DNA of 64,000 nucleotides. It comes from Stichopus chloronotus (lineage: Eukaryota > Echinodermata > Holothuroidea > Aspidochirotida > Stichopodidae). The notes under the pieces are model-generated. The model had not been told where the DNA came from. It did not search any database and was given only the letters and a program-made list of their open reading frames with translations. The position numbers were made by a program, and so were the translations under genes. How positions within the stretch are numbered: the stretch's first letter is position 1; each line of letters opens with the position of its first letter. Location: contig CM037850.1 of NCBI GenBank assembly GCA_021234535.1, positions 18,409,088 through 18,473,087 of the forward strand. The letters run 5' to 3'. Below, piece after piece: positions 35,901 through 50,900 of this stretch.

Positions 35901-38900
35901 CCTTGCTGCCGGGCACAGGGGCAGTTGGCTTGTTGGCCAGGTCCTGTTGACAGAGTGACAGAGAGAAGAGACTTTAGAAACCAGAAGAAAATCACAAAAG
36001 TAAAACTTGCATGCATTTGGTTGAAAAGAAGAGAGAGACATGTAAATTAATACCAATGTGCAATTTTTTACCACTTGTCTAGACTGGGATGAAACGAATA
36101 TTAACGATGAAGCCAAACAAAGTCATGTGTTGCATACCACAAGTTAAACTAAATGTCTGTAATTCACTGGGAGGTGTCTCAGTTGCCAAATTAGTTGTTT
36201 GTGATGCGGTTGGATCAAGAGAAATGTGGAACCAATAACAATTCACCTGTTTTGGTCCAAAAACTTTAAGAAGAAGTAAACATCGTCGGAGCACAATTCA
36301 AAACAAGGCTACCTTCTTATATTTTCATGCAATGCAGTAAAAGTTTGCTAATGCTTTTGACATTCAGAAGAAATTAAAATTTTCTGCCTCACATGTGTTA
36401 CATAGTGAGTTTTAGAAAGCAGTGGTTTTCTGATACCACCTTTAAAAGTATTCTAGACTCTTAAATGAACTGATACAAAAAGAACCACTCTGTGCTACTA
36501 CTGCAACTACACTACATGGACCTATGAGAGCACCGTCGCCTACCTTCTCATTGGAATTTCTGAAGAAGTTGATCAAAGAGGAATAAGATCGGTTAAAAAA
36601 TTTACGCTCACCATAGCTGCTTTCTTGAACTTGTTGAATGCAATGTCGGACTGAGCGTGAAGCTTCACCTGAAGTTGATGGATCTCCTGCATGTACTTCT
36701 TGCTTTCATCGGCAGATTCCTGAAATATTTTTAACACCGAATCATCAAATTTTGGTTGGCTCGAGGCTTTTACCCTAGGACTTTTAGCAGAGGATTGCTT
36801 TCTGACACGTGAGATGGGGTCTAACAGAAATAGTCAACTTTCTTTGGCGATACAATTACAATTTGCTCTAAACTTAAGCTGGATCTGTGAATCACACAGT
36901 AATCAATTTTAATATTCTGCTGCCATAAGGGTCCCATCATCCCTTCCCTGGGATGAGTCTCTGTGTAAATGACTTTGATCTTTCATCAATGTGGTCAGAA
37001 TCTCACAAAGCTGTGCAACAATGGTTGCTCGGTGATTCCATCTGATGAGAACGGCAGCACCCACAACCAGGAAAAAAAAGATTATTCTTTTACAATGCTA
37101 CCAGTCTCTGTATCTCCCCCCATTATTCAAGAACAAAAAACTCAGATTTGGAAATAAGGGTGAACAGATATCAACTTTTCCAGACTAACATTTAAGCATT
37201 GTCCACTGACGTTAAAACATGAGTGAACTCTATAAATTCCGAAAGAAAGAAATAAGCTGCCAAAGGAGCTGGACACCACCATTTTCAGCCAACTACGTGA
37301 ACTGGAACATTGAAAATTTACATTCCGTACTACGTGGTTGTGAACAGGAAACTTCAGGGTAAATAAATATTATATGATTGGCTGGAGATGGTTAATCATG
37401 TAAAACTGACAAGTTTGACTCAATGAATTCCATCAAACAGTGTCTCTCCCCCCCCCACCCCCACCTTGCACCCTTTCGCTGTAAGATGTAACGTAACTGT
37501 CTCACAAAGATTGTATAGTAGTCAGTACATAGCAGTCCGCATATAGTGATTCACCACAAAGTGGTTCACTACTCATTGTGAAAGTTCCCGAGGGTAATGA
37601 ACAAAGTCCCCCTCGATACTAAATCATTATTTTCTCACCTCATGTGTGCTTGTATTGCAGAGAAACAAATGATGTTGAAAAACACTAATAAGATTTTGCA
37701 CAATTGTTAACTCATACATTTGGTCTCATTTTTTACCTGTCTGGATTGTTCCAATAGAGATATGTATTTCTGAAGATTCTCTTCTTTCTGCTGGATGCGA
37801 TTCTGTCGGAAAAAACGAAAAGAAACGAGAGGTTCATGACGAGGAAATTCAATTGAGAGTGCCACATCATGAAAACAGACAATATACTGATCAGGATGAA
37901 AGCATGGTGAAGGGTTAAGAAGAAGAGTTGATAACCAGAGGAGAGGCCAAGTTTCACATTTTTGTGGGATTCCCTGCCATCTTCATTCAGGGGATTTCAA
38001 TGGTACTTCTAGGGTTACCATGTTCCAATGATGATACCCTCCCAACAACATCATGGTTCTTGGCCCCCCCTCCCTGTTGCGAGTCTGATGTCACTTACGG
38101 CCTTACCACACTAAAATGAACTTACTACCAAACAACATCCTGGTGCTTAGCCCCCCTCCCTGTCAGAGATCTTTGTGTCATTTCTAGTCTAGCCATGCCC
38201 CAATGATAATACCCTCCAGGATTACATCCTGGTTCTTGCCCCCCCTTCCCTGTCAGAGATCTATTGTCAATGATAATACTCTCCAGGATTACATCCTGGT
38301 TCTTGGCCCCCCCTTCCCTGTCAGAGATATATTGTCAATGATAATAACCTCCAGATATCATCCTGGCTCTTACCCCCTCCCTGTAATGGGATGGATGGGA
38401 CATCTCATCTCAGCATGCTCCAATTAGTATGGTGAGATGAGATAAACCCCTTCCCCTTTCACATTACTGTGCTTGGCACCTCTTTGTCATAGGACTGGCA
38501 CAATTTCTGGTCTTCACCATGTTCCACTGACACCAACCTCCAATTCAGACTAATGTGCTTGGTCCCTCCCTAACATAGGATCGATGGTATTTCTACTCTT
38601 AACCAGCTGCAATCATGAATTTTTCAATACAACAACACAAATGATCCATGAGGATAGCAAGACTGGCATTCAATCTCGGACGCAGTGCATTTGGCATTTC
38701 TGCGCTGATAAAGGCCCTGCTAAGTAGCTGGGTTCCTTTTTACATCCACTATGAATAAACAATGTGAAACTGGTGGAATATCTGTACAAATAAATACTTT
38801 AATCCTGTTTCAAGTTTTCAAACGCCAAACCTTTGACAATTTGTAAAAATAACAACTGCTGTGATTTTGATCGCTACCTGCAAACCCTCGATCTGTGTCT

Positions 38901-41900
38901 GGGCGACCTTCAGGGCTTGCTTGTGTTCGCAGGAATCCTCAATTTCCTTGAAAGCCACCCCTGCTGCCATTCCATCCTTGATCACCTCGTCTCGGTCGGA
39001 GGATGCCGGCAGCCTCATTCGTAGTTCATTGATGATTTTGTCCCTGGTGAGCAAATTAGCTTCGACCTCTTTCAGCCGTTGGTCGGATTCGGTGAGCCTC
39101 TGAAAACATCAGACAGGAGTGGAATGATAATCTTTGTCATTGTTACAAGAGTGGCATCCAATTGTAACAAGGGCATACATGCAAATTAATTATTTACGTC
39201 TTGCCGCATTATCGTTTGCAGGAATTATCGAGGAGGAAAAAAAAAATCGTCACAGTTGATGTATGCTTTAAAGTGTGACAGGGAAAAAAAATAAAAGAAA
39301 ACAATGCACAGGGCAGGACTAAACACACAGGGTTCCTGCGCCTTGAGGAACATAAGATTTTACATGACTTTTCTATGACTATTTCATGACCTTTACCTGA
39401 CCATTTTTTTTAAGACCGAATTTGCTCAAGAATTTGACTGATGAATAGAAAATAAACGTTTTTGTACGTTATCGACACATGGAACTTTAGCATTTCCTGG
39501 CCTTTCATGGCTCTTTCAGGCCTGGAAAGTGAAAATAAAACTTCAAGACTTATTCTAAAACTTTTTCAAGACCACAGAAAACCCTGAATGTGAGGCTTTG
39601 TTTTGATGAGTTGCCCTTAAGGTGAGCTGCCATTTGATTCTAAGTGAAAAGCTAGTACTGAAGTTTTCGGTCTACCGGACAGAGTACCCGTGGTGTTAAT
39701 ACCAGGGAGTAGGCAAAAAGGTAACTAATTCAGTGTACCCCTCGGAGTGTTCCTTCAAAAAATCTCACTGACTCATTTACCACAACTGAAAAGTTGCTTT
39801 GTCATATGTTGACGATGATCACTATGGCCATATAGTTAATAAGGTGAATTGGGCAAATCCTTTTGATCTTGCCTGGAAGTAATACTGACAAGAGTCAAAC
39901 ACGGTAGCCAAACACGGTAAATTGATGCCGACCAGGATCGAGGAGATATCTGCTGGAATAAAGTGCTAACCTTTTCGTACTCTTTCTTTTCTTCTTTGAA
40001 GTCTAGTATGGTCTTGATATGAATCTTTATGGTCCTGATGGCGTGCTCCAGCTGGCTCGCCACCGGTAGGCTCGGATCCGGCAGAGACCCCGTGGCTTCC
40101 TCAAACTAAATAGACAGATGAAAACAAAACATAGGAAAAGGGCTCACACTAAACCTGAATCAAGTAGATACAGGTAAATTTACATCAGATGGTGAATCAC
40201 TGACATCTTCAAATTTACTGATGAGGGACAAATAAACTTGAGTTGATCAAAATGCACGTTACCTAACATTCTTATGCCAATTTACACTGTTTTTAATGTC
40301 AGTGGGTTGTGCCCTTACTGGGGGAGGGGTAAATCTGTGAACGCTTCAAAGATTGAAACAATGCCAAGGATGGAGAGTAAAGATATATGTAGCCAGCAAT
40401 GCACATAAAACTATGAAGACATTGACTATACCACCCTGGAAATCTCTGAACAGCAACTCGTGTGAAGCGCTTCATAATACTGAGCCATTATTAGCACGTT
40501 TTTCTCTAAGTATTTCCGTAAGTGTAACCCGATCTTAAAAATTCACAAAATTGGGTAAAAAAGTGATTGCAATGTCTTTAACGTAAATACATCTCCCAAT
40601 AAGACAGTTCCAGTGACTCTAAAATGGATCATGGCTTTAAACTGGTCACAAACGCCAGATACAAACAACACAGGGAAATGGTTTTACTTAATTCACATCG
40701 GCTTCTAGTCAGGAGAGGTCAGCCCTGTTTGCCTCCATGCTCACCTTCAGTGCAGCAGCTGCCATCTGCTTCTGTTGCCTCTCTAAGCTGTCAATCATCC
40801 TCTCGAGTTCTGCCTCTCTGTGTTCCCACAGCAACTGTCTCTCCTCTGCCTGATGACTGATGTGAATGTTCTCCTTTTCGAGATTGGTGATGGTCTGCTC
40901 GTGAGTGGCGATCATGTTTTCCTGGTACTTTACCTGAGATGTTAAAAATATGAAAACCAATTGATACGAAATCGATATGATATTGATATGGATATCATAT
41001 CGATATATCATATCAATAAATCATATCATATTGATATCATGGTAGCCACAGACCTAAGAACCTCAGAAGTTAAAAATCTGCAAAAACGTGTAGAACAGTG
41101 TGACCTGGTAAATTGTTCAGTTTACATCAACTGGGAAACACTTTGTAATGAGCAGTTCAACATGTTCATTCCAATCAGGTGAAGTTCAATCTTTTCTTCG
41201 TTCATCCAAACCCACATCCTTCGACATCCGTTTCCCAGTCCAGGGAAATACGACGCAACCACGGTGAGAATGATGCCTGGACGAGACCCACGTGGGAACA
41301 CAGGATATTTCTGACAGACCACCTCTGGACAATGACCTAAACATACATTACACATAAAATTATGGTTACCATTAGAAAGTCCAAACAAGTATAAAAAATT
41401 TATCATTTTTTTGCACCTGTTGTTGAAGTCTGCTGATTTGCCTGTTCAGCCTCAGGTCCTGTAATCTCACTTCCTGCATCTTGGCGTGCCATTCAGACAC
41501 CTTGGCTGCCCCCCTGCTGTCCTTCAGGGTCTGTATCAGTTCTTGCAATCCCTGGTGTTTAACTTCAAGTTTCAACAACTGGTTGTTCACTTCCTCCCTT
41601 TCATGTTTTATCTGTGCAAGACAGAGGAAAACCTTGTTTTTTTTTTTTCAAGGAAGAAGCGACAAAATGCCATTTGAAATCTTATACGAGGTCAATTGAG
41701 TTGTTAATTCGTTATGATAACATCACATAAAACTTTTAATGAAAGCCCTCTCTCTTTAGGTTCTCTTGTTCAAGGACAGAACCTACAGAATTCCATCCAT
41801 CCCCCCTCCACCCATCTCAGCTCTCTCTCTTCCAAAATGATCTTACAGAATTCCATCCGTCCCCCCTCCACCCATCTCAGCTCTCTCTCTTTCAAAATGA

Positions 41901-44900
41901 TCTTACAGAATTCCATCCATCCCCCCCTCTACCCATCTCAGCTCTCTCTCTTTCAAAATGATCTTACAGAATTCCATCCATCCCCCCTCCACCCATCTCA
42001 GCTCTCTCTCTTTCAAAATGATCTGTCTCTGCAAGATGGAGAAAAATGTTCTCATCACTTCTTTCACATGAGAACAGCAGATGTCATCTAAGTGTGTAAT
42101 GAGTTATTCATCCCTTAATACAATTACACAAAACCTTCACTAGCTCTCAGCCTGCTTAGACCCAGGAACACCATCGGCTGATGTTGAGTGGGGGACGCAA
42201 GGAAACTTAAGTTTCTTTGCAATTTCTTGTTGCGACATTCTCATTTACAGTCTGGCAAAAAACTTGTTTCATGGTTAATTACAAAGGAGATGTGTGTGTG
42301 GAAGCTCTATATACACAACTGTAACCACTTAATGCATTGAACCACACTGGCACAGGTAATTCCGCAGTGCGCAGGAAATCTTTCTTTGCACCAGGAGTCA
42401 ATGAAGCTTGTGTTCAGGGTAACTGCAGGCAGTTAAGATAACGTCTGGGTATGGAAATGGAAAATACTAAACCACCTGAAGGCCTCTCCATACTTCTATG
42501 CAGGAGAGTGCCTAATGTTTCCATTTGTACCCACTTTCTTGAGCCCCTCTTTTGCAATAACAGGACTAATAAAAATCCCACCCTACCCCTTGGCTTCATC
42601 TCCTTTCTCTCAAAAATAAAAAAGGACAGAAAAAAATTGAAAAAAATGATGATATCTCACAAACACTGGGAAAAAAAATTGCATTCCATTCCGTTATTGC
42701 TACTTTGAACAAACTAGTTTCCATAGCAACCTACCACTTTCATCTCTTTCTCCATCTTTTCTTTGTCCTGTTTCAGCTGCATCATAACTTTGGAGAACTT
42801 TTCCAGGTCCGCTAGAGGAGCAGTACCACTGTACTGCCGTCTCAGCTCCTGCAAACAATGCAATGAGAACATGGATGACAAAAGGATGTCAAACAGAAGA
42901 AGAGATAATTACAGTCCCACAAAGGTCTTGTCACCAGTTTGCAGAGTAAAAACTGTTTGGGATTCCTTAATAGAACTTTTAATTTTAGACAGATGATTTT
43001 TTTATGTAACTTTTAACCTATTCAACTAAATTCACATTTTTCCTGTTGGTTACAAGTTACAAATAAATTCAATTTGCCCGTTTGCTTACTGAGTCTGACG
43101 CTTTACTGAAAATCTGGACAAGCCACATCGAATAGAACATGCAATAATAAACACCATCCATCTTGTTAACAAATACTGTGAAGACTGGTAGTAAAAACAA
43201 AAACTAAAACAATGAACAATTTGTCAGCTGTGAGTACTCAATATGTTAACATGGAAAATTGCGGTATTTTTTTTGTTAAGCTTAAAGTAAAACATTACTT
43301 TTCTTGATTGTCACATTTTCCACTTGTTCCTTTTCAGGGAACATTTGGAATGAGAAACGTGACTTCTCGCAATTTAAGATTGCCTTCCAAACTTCATCAG
43401 CAAACAAGGAATCACAATTTGAGTAGAAAGTGAGGGGTGGGGGAGGGGGTACGACAGTCACTTTAAGATAAAACAACAGTGTACTGCATCTTCGGTAAAT
43501 AATTTCACGACTTTACCGTGACCTTTACTGTAACATAACCACTTCATGACTGACTTTTATAAAAGAATAATGGTACAACGATTGTGATACAAAGTGAAGT
43601 CTTTTAACTGGTAAACACTGAGCAGTCCAGTCTAAATTTTGATGACCATTTCACAACTTTTCCGTGACATCTGTCTGTCTTCCAAAATTTCATGACTTTT
43701 CCACCCCTGGAAAGTGCAAATAAAATTTCATGGCATTTCCAGAATACAGGAACCCGGTTAAAGTGACATGGAGAGGGGTATACATCCGTACCTGACCACT
43801 GTGCATGTAAACTATTCCAGCCAAATGGTAACGGAGAAACTGGGGTAAAGTCAGATATCACTGATCACTTTCACACTGTTCAAAATGCTAGAAAGTCAAC
43901 AAAATACACAAGAAATAACTTCACGTCTGCATGAGACCAAGAGGCAATCAACTAAACTACCTGAATGGTAAGCCTCAAATGTCTGCTTCTGTTTCTGGAA
44001 TCAACCTGGCAGTGATAGAGGCTCTGTTCCCTTTCGTCGAGGTGCTTGTCCATCCGTAACAGCTGGGCTTCAAGTTGCCTTATCTTTGTGGTGGCTGCCT
44101 CTAACTTGCGGACGGCGGTGCCTTCGCTGACCTGGAGGGCGACTATGTGATGGTGTAGTTTTCCTGCGGTTGGTTCAAAGAGACGAGGAGAAAATGATGA
44201 TGAATTGGCTAATCATATCCAAACTGTCTATATTTTCATTCAACTGAATATCGTCAATTGCTTTAGCCTGTGAATATAGAGGTGTGTGCTGCATGACAAT
44301 ATAAATTATTTTGAATTAATTTTAATACTGAGGTGGTTAAACTGAGATATCACCAAAGTGGTAAAACACAAATGGACTAGGAGCAGCCATACACTTTTGA
44401 CTTTGAAGAAATTTGGGATGAGAAAATACCTTATGACTACCTGCAAGAAACATTGCAATCAAGTATGTTAGGTAAACTCAACCAGAGTTGTTTTTTAAAT
44501 AAGTTTTCATTGGAAGTAAGCGAGAGAAGATGTGTGCAGAGGGAAAACAATTACTTTGCATTAAAGCTGCAATGTACACAACATGCGACATCACATTTCC
44601 CTTCCCAGATAAAGTTTAAGAATTGAGGAGCAGTTTTTTAAAGTGGATGATGTAAAGCACACAGAAATGCCAAATATGCTAAATGAGTCAAGGCCAGCAT
44701 ATGAACTGGAAATCTATCAAAGTGGATCCCACATCTTTTCGACAGATTTAAAGCAAGTGTTTTGCCATCAATTTTTTTTTTTTTTCTATTCAGACTTTTA
44801 AATACACAAGTTTGACGTGTTTGAAAGACTGGGCAGATAAATCTCCCCCCCCCCGGGACTTTATGAAATCACCTAATGGATATGTGCTCTTTAATTTAAC

Positions 44901-47900
44901 TTGAAGACCTTCCGTAGATGTGAACAAGAGATGACAATCTGATTTGATCCCAGAACGAACCTATAATCGCTTTTTCATCACTCTGCGTTTGAATGTCTAA
45001 CAGCTGTTGTCTCAAGGATTGAACTTCTTTCTCTCTCGAGATCTGTTGTGCCTCCAAAGCTTTGTTTTGGAATGTGGCGACATCCACCATTTCCTAGTTT
45101 CAAGGAGACGGAGAGAGAGAAAAAAACTGTGAGAGAGACAAGATGGTGGAAGAAGAGAAAAAATTCAACCGACAAGAAAAAGAGACATCATCTGGACTTT
45201 GCAGGGAGGTAAAGATAGGAATCCAAAAAATAAAATGTTGGGAGACATGTCTCAAGACCTCCGGAGGGATGACAGAGGGCCAATGATGTGGACAGGTGTG
45301 ATAATATGGTCATAAACGTGACAAACTATACCAGATCCTTTTTTCAGCTTCTTCAACCGTATGGGTAAATTTTGTATGACACTTTTGGTTGTTTACTAGG
45401 AAAAATTTCAGGTGTTACTTCTCAAAATGCTGACTGATGTTCACATCACATGTTATTGAGAGGTTCACAATGACAGACTTTGGTATTCAGGATAAAAAGC
45501 TTGAGGGTGCTCATATTAAAGACTTAAGGAGTCTTGGCCATTCACTTTGAAGAAATTTTAGAGCTTCACACTATTTCACTCAAGGGGATTGGCTTTTTGG
45601 GACTGGTTCCACTCAGTTTCAAAAAGATGAGATTAATGGGTCTTTATCTGAAATCTGAATTCCAACATTTGTAGTGAGAGAAGTTCCTATTTATGAAATT
45701 GGTGATAGTTCAGTTGCAGCTGGTGTTATCGGATCAAACATTTTCTATGCACGTTGCCTTGCACATAACACGACAGTGTGAATCATGAAGATCTTTGAAC
45801 GGAGGTGCTACGATTTCAGTGAGAATCTGTGTCTCAGAGATCTCTACTTGAAAGAACCCCAAACTTATCAAAAATGTTACAAGGTAGTTCAGATTCATTA
45901 AAAAAAAATCCTGCTAACTCAAATGAACTTTGAAAACAAAAAGATGACAGTTTTATTACAGTAATAGTGCAAGCAGATCACATGGCACCCGAAGGACGAA
46001 TGAAAGTCAAAAGAATTCAACATTATACCAAACTTTTTCAGGCTGAGGAAATTACTGCGAGAATCTGAACAGATGGAGGATACCTTCAGTCTCTCGTTTT
46101 CCAAGCTGAGACTGTGATTGGATGTCTCCAGATCGACTATCTTTCTCTTATCGATATCGCTGACCGCCTTGGTCACGCACTTGGACAGCTCGTCTCGCAG
46201 TTCTTCCTCGGTCTTCTGGGCGGCCAAGTTGATCTTCGTCAGCTTGAGAGGGGTGGGAGAGATGGGACTCATATTTGAGGAGGCCCTTTGGATACAACGC
46301 ATTTTAAAGGCTAAGGTCGTCCTTAAAGACATGCATTTTGTGACGAGATTGCAACACTCTTACTTAACTGTATTAATTTTCATGAGTACTAGGACAACAT
46401 CATTACAAAGCTGTAGACATCTGTCGTTGAGTCACAAACTATATCTTTGAGTGGTTTTCTGTCTTCTATGTGTTACCCGAGACTCATATCTATGCCATGT
46501 TTTCCTCTAAATGTTGACTTTCTTCAACTGTTCGTCTCAAGATAACACCTTCATAAAGATCCCATGGAATGACATGATCTGCTATGTAACACACACGGGT
46601 GCTTGTGTACCACGACCAGACAACTCCCCCCCCCCCTTCGACAATTTCCCCCATACAAATTCCCCCTTGGACCACCTCTCCTGGACAATTCCCAACCAGC
46701 AGAATAACTCCCCCCCCCGACAATTCCTTTATGAAAAAGGTTAGGTTATAAGTTTAAAGCGGATGGGAATTATCCAAAGGAAATTGTCCTAGTTGGGAGT
46801 TTTGCAGGTGGGGATTGTCCAAGGGAAAGTTTTCTGGGTGGGAGTTGTCCACTGGAAATTTTCCTTTGGCAATTTGACACTACATGCCTTATCAGTCCCC
46901 ATCCTGTATCCTTCTATCATTACTGAAACAAACCCCCTCCTCACGACCCAGCTTCCTGTACCACCAAACTTACTTTTTCAAATTTGTCCTCTAGTTCCAT
47001 GTTCCGTTTCTCCAGTTCGTGGACCGAGTTCCTGAGTTTATCCTGCATCCTGACGGCGTGATCTGCCTTCTGCCTCTCGTTCAGTTCCTTCATCTCCACC
47101 ACCGTCAGCCTCTTACTAAGCGATCTGGTCTCATCTAATCCTGACCTTTGACCTTTGTACTTTTCTGCCCATGGATGTCAAAAAGAAAGATGAGACTTTG
47201 ATTAGAAAAGGATGAACTCCCATAAAGTGTTTCCATGACGACAGTCCAACTCTCAGAAACATGCCAATGAGATGACTGTTATCCTTGGCAGAATGTTTCA
47301 ATGTTTGAGTCATTCACCCTCTGCTTCTTTTAAAGCGGCAGTACACTTCAGTTGATACACTTGGAAGGATTGTGAAGGGTACTGCTGCATGACAATGCTA
47401 ATAATTAGCCACAAATTAGTCAAGTCCCACATTCACTAGTTACAAAACAACATTATAAGTCTCAGTTTTTGGACCCTAGCTTATAATTTTCTTCACACCA
47501 GAACTAGTAACATCTTTTGCATACGCACAAAGGAGCATGATGGGGAACTTTGACACACATTGACAATGGCTTGAGACTGTGACACCATTTTCAGAGAATA
47601 CCAGAAATGTCCAAGTTGGCATGACAGTACCTTTATACGTGCTCCTACCAATTCCCTCAACTAGCACTTCCACTGATAGTACTTCTTCTGTCTTTACATA
47701 GATTGATCATTACTACTAGTGCAGCTACTGATACCACACTAATACATATATGGATAGTATGTTTTCTGTCTTTAAATACTACAATCATTACTACTAGTGC
47801 TGCTACTGATACTACTACTAGTACATGTACTGACAGCACGTCTTCTGTCTTTAAATAATCCAGCCATTAGTAATAGTGCAGCTACTAATACCACAACTAG

Positions 47901-50900
47901 TACATCTTGTCTTTAAATACTACAATCATTACTACTAGTGTTGCTACTGATACTACAACTAGTACATCTACTGATAGTACTTCTTCTGTCTTTAAATATG
48001 ACATTCATTCCTAGTACAGCTACTGATACTACAAATAGTACATCTACTGATACTACTTCTTCTGCATTTGAACACTACAATCATTACTACTCGTGCAGCG
48101 ACTGATACTACAAGTAGTACAGATACTAATTTATATACTAGCAGTACTGCTACTAATGCTAAGTAGAATCTCTTTTGACACTACTTCTTATGGTTTCACT
48201 ACTGCCTCTGGTACTTGAAATACTATATCAATTATCATACTTCTGCTATCACTACTACTCTCAGTACTACTACAACAAAAACACCATGCCTACTACTGTA
48301 CACACTTTAATCAGCATTAATATTAGTATTCCTCTTGCTACTATCACGATTAATAGTACTGTAACTACTACCAGCAGTGGTAATACTGATACCAGTACTA
48401 CTTCTACACCAACCATCAATGCTATCCCTACAACTTATCTAACTGTACCTTCAATGTTTCCCAGTTCTTGCATCGCCTGCTCCAGAGTGTGAAGCTTCTC
48501 CTTCTCTGTGGCAAGCTCTTTCTTCAAGACCTCCACCTCTTCTTCCAGTTTAGCATTTTCTGACTGAAAGAGGCAAACGTGAAATAGTTATTATAGCGTA
48601 CCAACCATCTAAGCTGATCTAACATTATGACAAATGACAACGACATGTACGCAATCCAGTGTTCTCCATGGGAGGTTTAAGGAAGGCAGCCTGTCCCTAG
48701 TAAGAGTTCTGCCCCCCCTCTGAAATAGCTATCACCCCTGAAAATGAGTCCTTTTCCCCTCCCCCTTCAAAAAAAAAAATCTGCTTGCCCAAAAAAGTTG
48801 AAAATAGGCAGCTGTCACTTCGAATAGAGCAATAAATCTCCTTTATAGTGGCACCGCTTGCGTCAATTAGCAACTCTGGTGTGAGAATGAACCCCTGTGC
48901 AAATATATAGCTGAGACACAACAATGTCTTAATTTAAACAAATCTATGGATAGAAAAAAAAGAAAAGCAACAAAAAAAGTTAAACTGGCTTTTCACAAAT
49001 TGCACAAAATGGCCTTACAACAAACCTTGGAAGTAAGTGGTAGGTGGGTACCTATGAGGTCAGCTATAGTATGTGCCGATCACAACACTTCATTTTATGT
49101 AAACCCCCTCTTCCATCATCACAGACTTGTGAATTACATATCTTGGCTACCCTCTTTTCGTGTTGCAGCTACATTAATTTAAGTTGTTCTTTACTTCGAG
49201 AACGCTTCTGGCCCAGTCTGTTAACATTCACTGAAAGCAAAGAGTACATGTGACCTATAATGTCATACTTACTTCTAATTCATCCATTCTAGCATTTCTG
49301 GCAACCAGTCTGTTGTCATTCTGTAGCATGTCTCTGTACTTTATGGCCAGTTCTTTGTAGTCTCTGGCATATTTCTCCAAATCAGCACTGGGTACACTTT
49401 CATCCAGAGACCGCTGCAGTGATGCTACTTTGAACTGTAACATTTCCTGCAAAAATGAACCAAAAAAAAAAATCCAAAATGCCTTGTAATAATTACAAAA
49501 ATCCAAGGAGGACTGAACCTACAAAGACATGACAGGGAAGAGAAATGACAATTAAGGGCTCTCCTCTTTCATTTAATGATGGCCTTTTGCATTCTTTCAC
49601 CAACACAAAATCAGCAAAGCTTTTATTCAAAATAAACCAAAATGTTTTAATCTTTTTTTCTTTGTTCGATGTAATATTTTGAGTACATTTTAGGGTTCCT
49701 CAGAGGGATTGCCGGATTTTAATATGACTCATGTAAATGCGCGTCAAAAATCCATTGCAAAGCAAATGTATTTGAATTTCTCAAGTTTCTGTTGACTCTT
49801 TCAAAGCCATTGGTTGAATATATCTGCTATTTAGAAGCGCTTTTGTTTTATACTGAAGACTGAGAAATCTGAATGAAATGCAAACACCTGCTTTACTCTA
49901 GGTTTCTCTTTCAATTTGTCACTTTGGTGTTTCAGCCACATAAACAAGTACTGTTAGTTGACACCAAGAAACAAAAAGGTAGAAAGAAAGTTATTCAGAG
50001 ATAAGATAAGGAAAGACAGACAACCTTACAAAACAAACATGAGAGTTATAGTTAATTGCATATGAAACTAAAACAGACAAACCTTTTGTCTTTGTAGGTA
50101 ACCCATTCTCTCTGAGATAGCTTTCTGGATGTCCACTAGTTCATTTCTCAATTTCTGGCTTTCCTGGAAAATATGAAATCCAACATTGAAAATTAAAGTA
50201 AGACATTAGATATTAACAAAACATTCTAATCAAAACCTTCATTTAATTTTATTTTAGTATTTCAATTAATTTCTAAATGTCCCTTCTATATCAATCATAT
50301 TCCTCCATTTCTTCTTTTCATTTTAGGAACATTTAATATACAAAAATATAGTTGCATCTCACATGCAATCAGTTATGATGCAAATGACATGAAGCAGTAT
50401 TTTATTAGCATTAAATTGTGCAAAAATTTAATTGCACGTCACATGCAATCAGCTTTTATGCAAATGACAGGAAGCAGTCAGTGAAAACAGCAGGAAAACA
50501 AAAGCAACCTAGAATATACAAATGTGGTTGTAATTGCGTTGTGAAACCCCCGATGTTGTAATTTTGAGTGTTTTTTTTTTTAATCTGACATATTGCATCA
50601 TGTTTTTATATTTACCTAAATGGACTCCATAAAATATATCAAACATGCCTGTAAATTGCAAATTGAGGAACCACATGTGATATACCCCCACCCCTTACCT
50701 TTCTCAACATGTTTTCGGCATCCTGGCAGGCCTTGTACCTTCTGGTCAACGCCTGTTCATTCACTCTCAGCACCGTTATCTTTCGGGTGACGTCGGCGGT
50801 TCTCTTCTGCTGTTCGTCCCCACTCTGGCTGAGAGTGTCCAGTAATCTCTGTGGTAGGATAGACACGTTTGAGAACAAAAAATTTAGCGTTGTCTACGTT

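Noticed and set aside
41714..42091. 125-codon plus-strand frame with repeated SIHPPSTHLSSLS
   Set aside because: Generated by the four 60-base repeat units in the intron between exons 22 and 23.
47680..48140. Regularly spaced repeats resembling an array
   Set aside because: Units are adjacent with no unique spacers and lie in a eukaryotic intron, so this is a minisatellite and not CRISPR.
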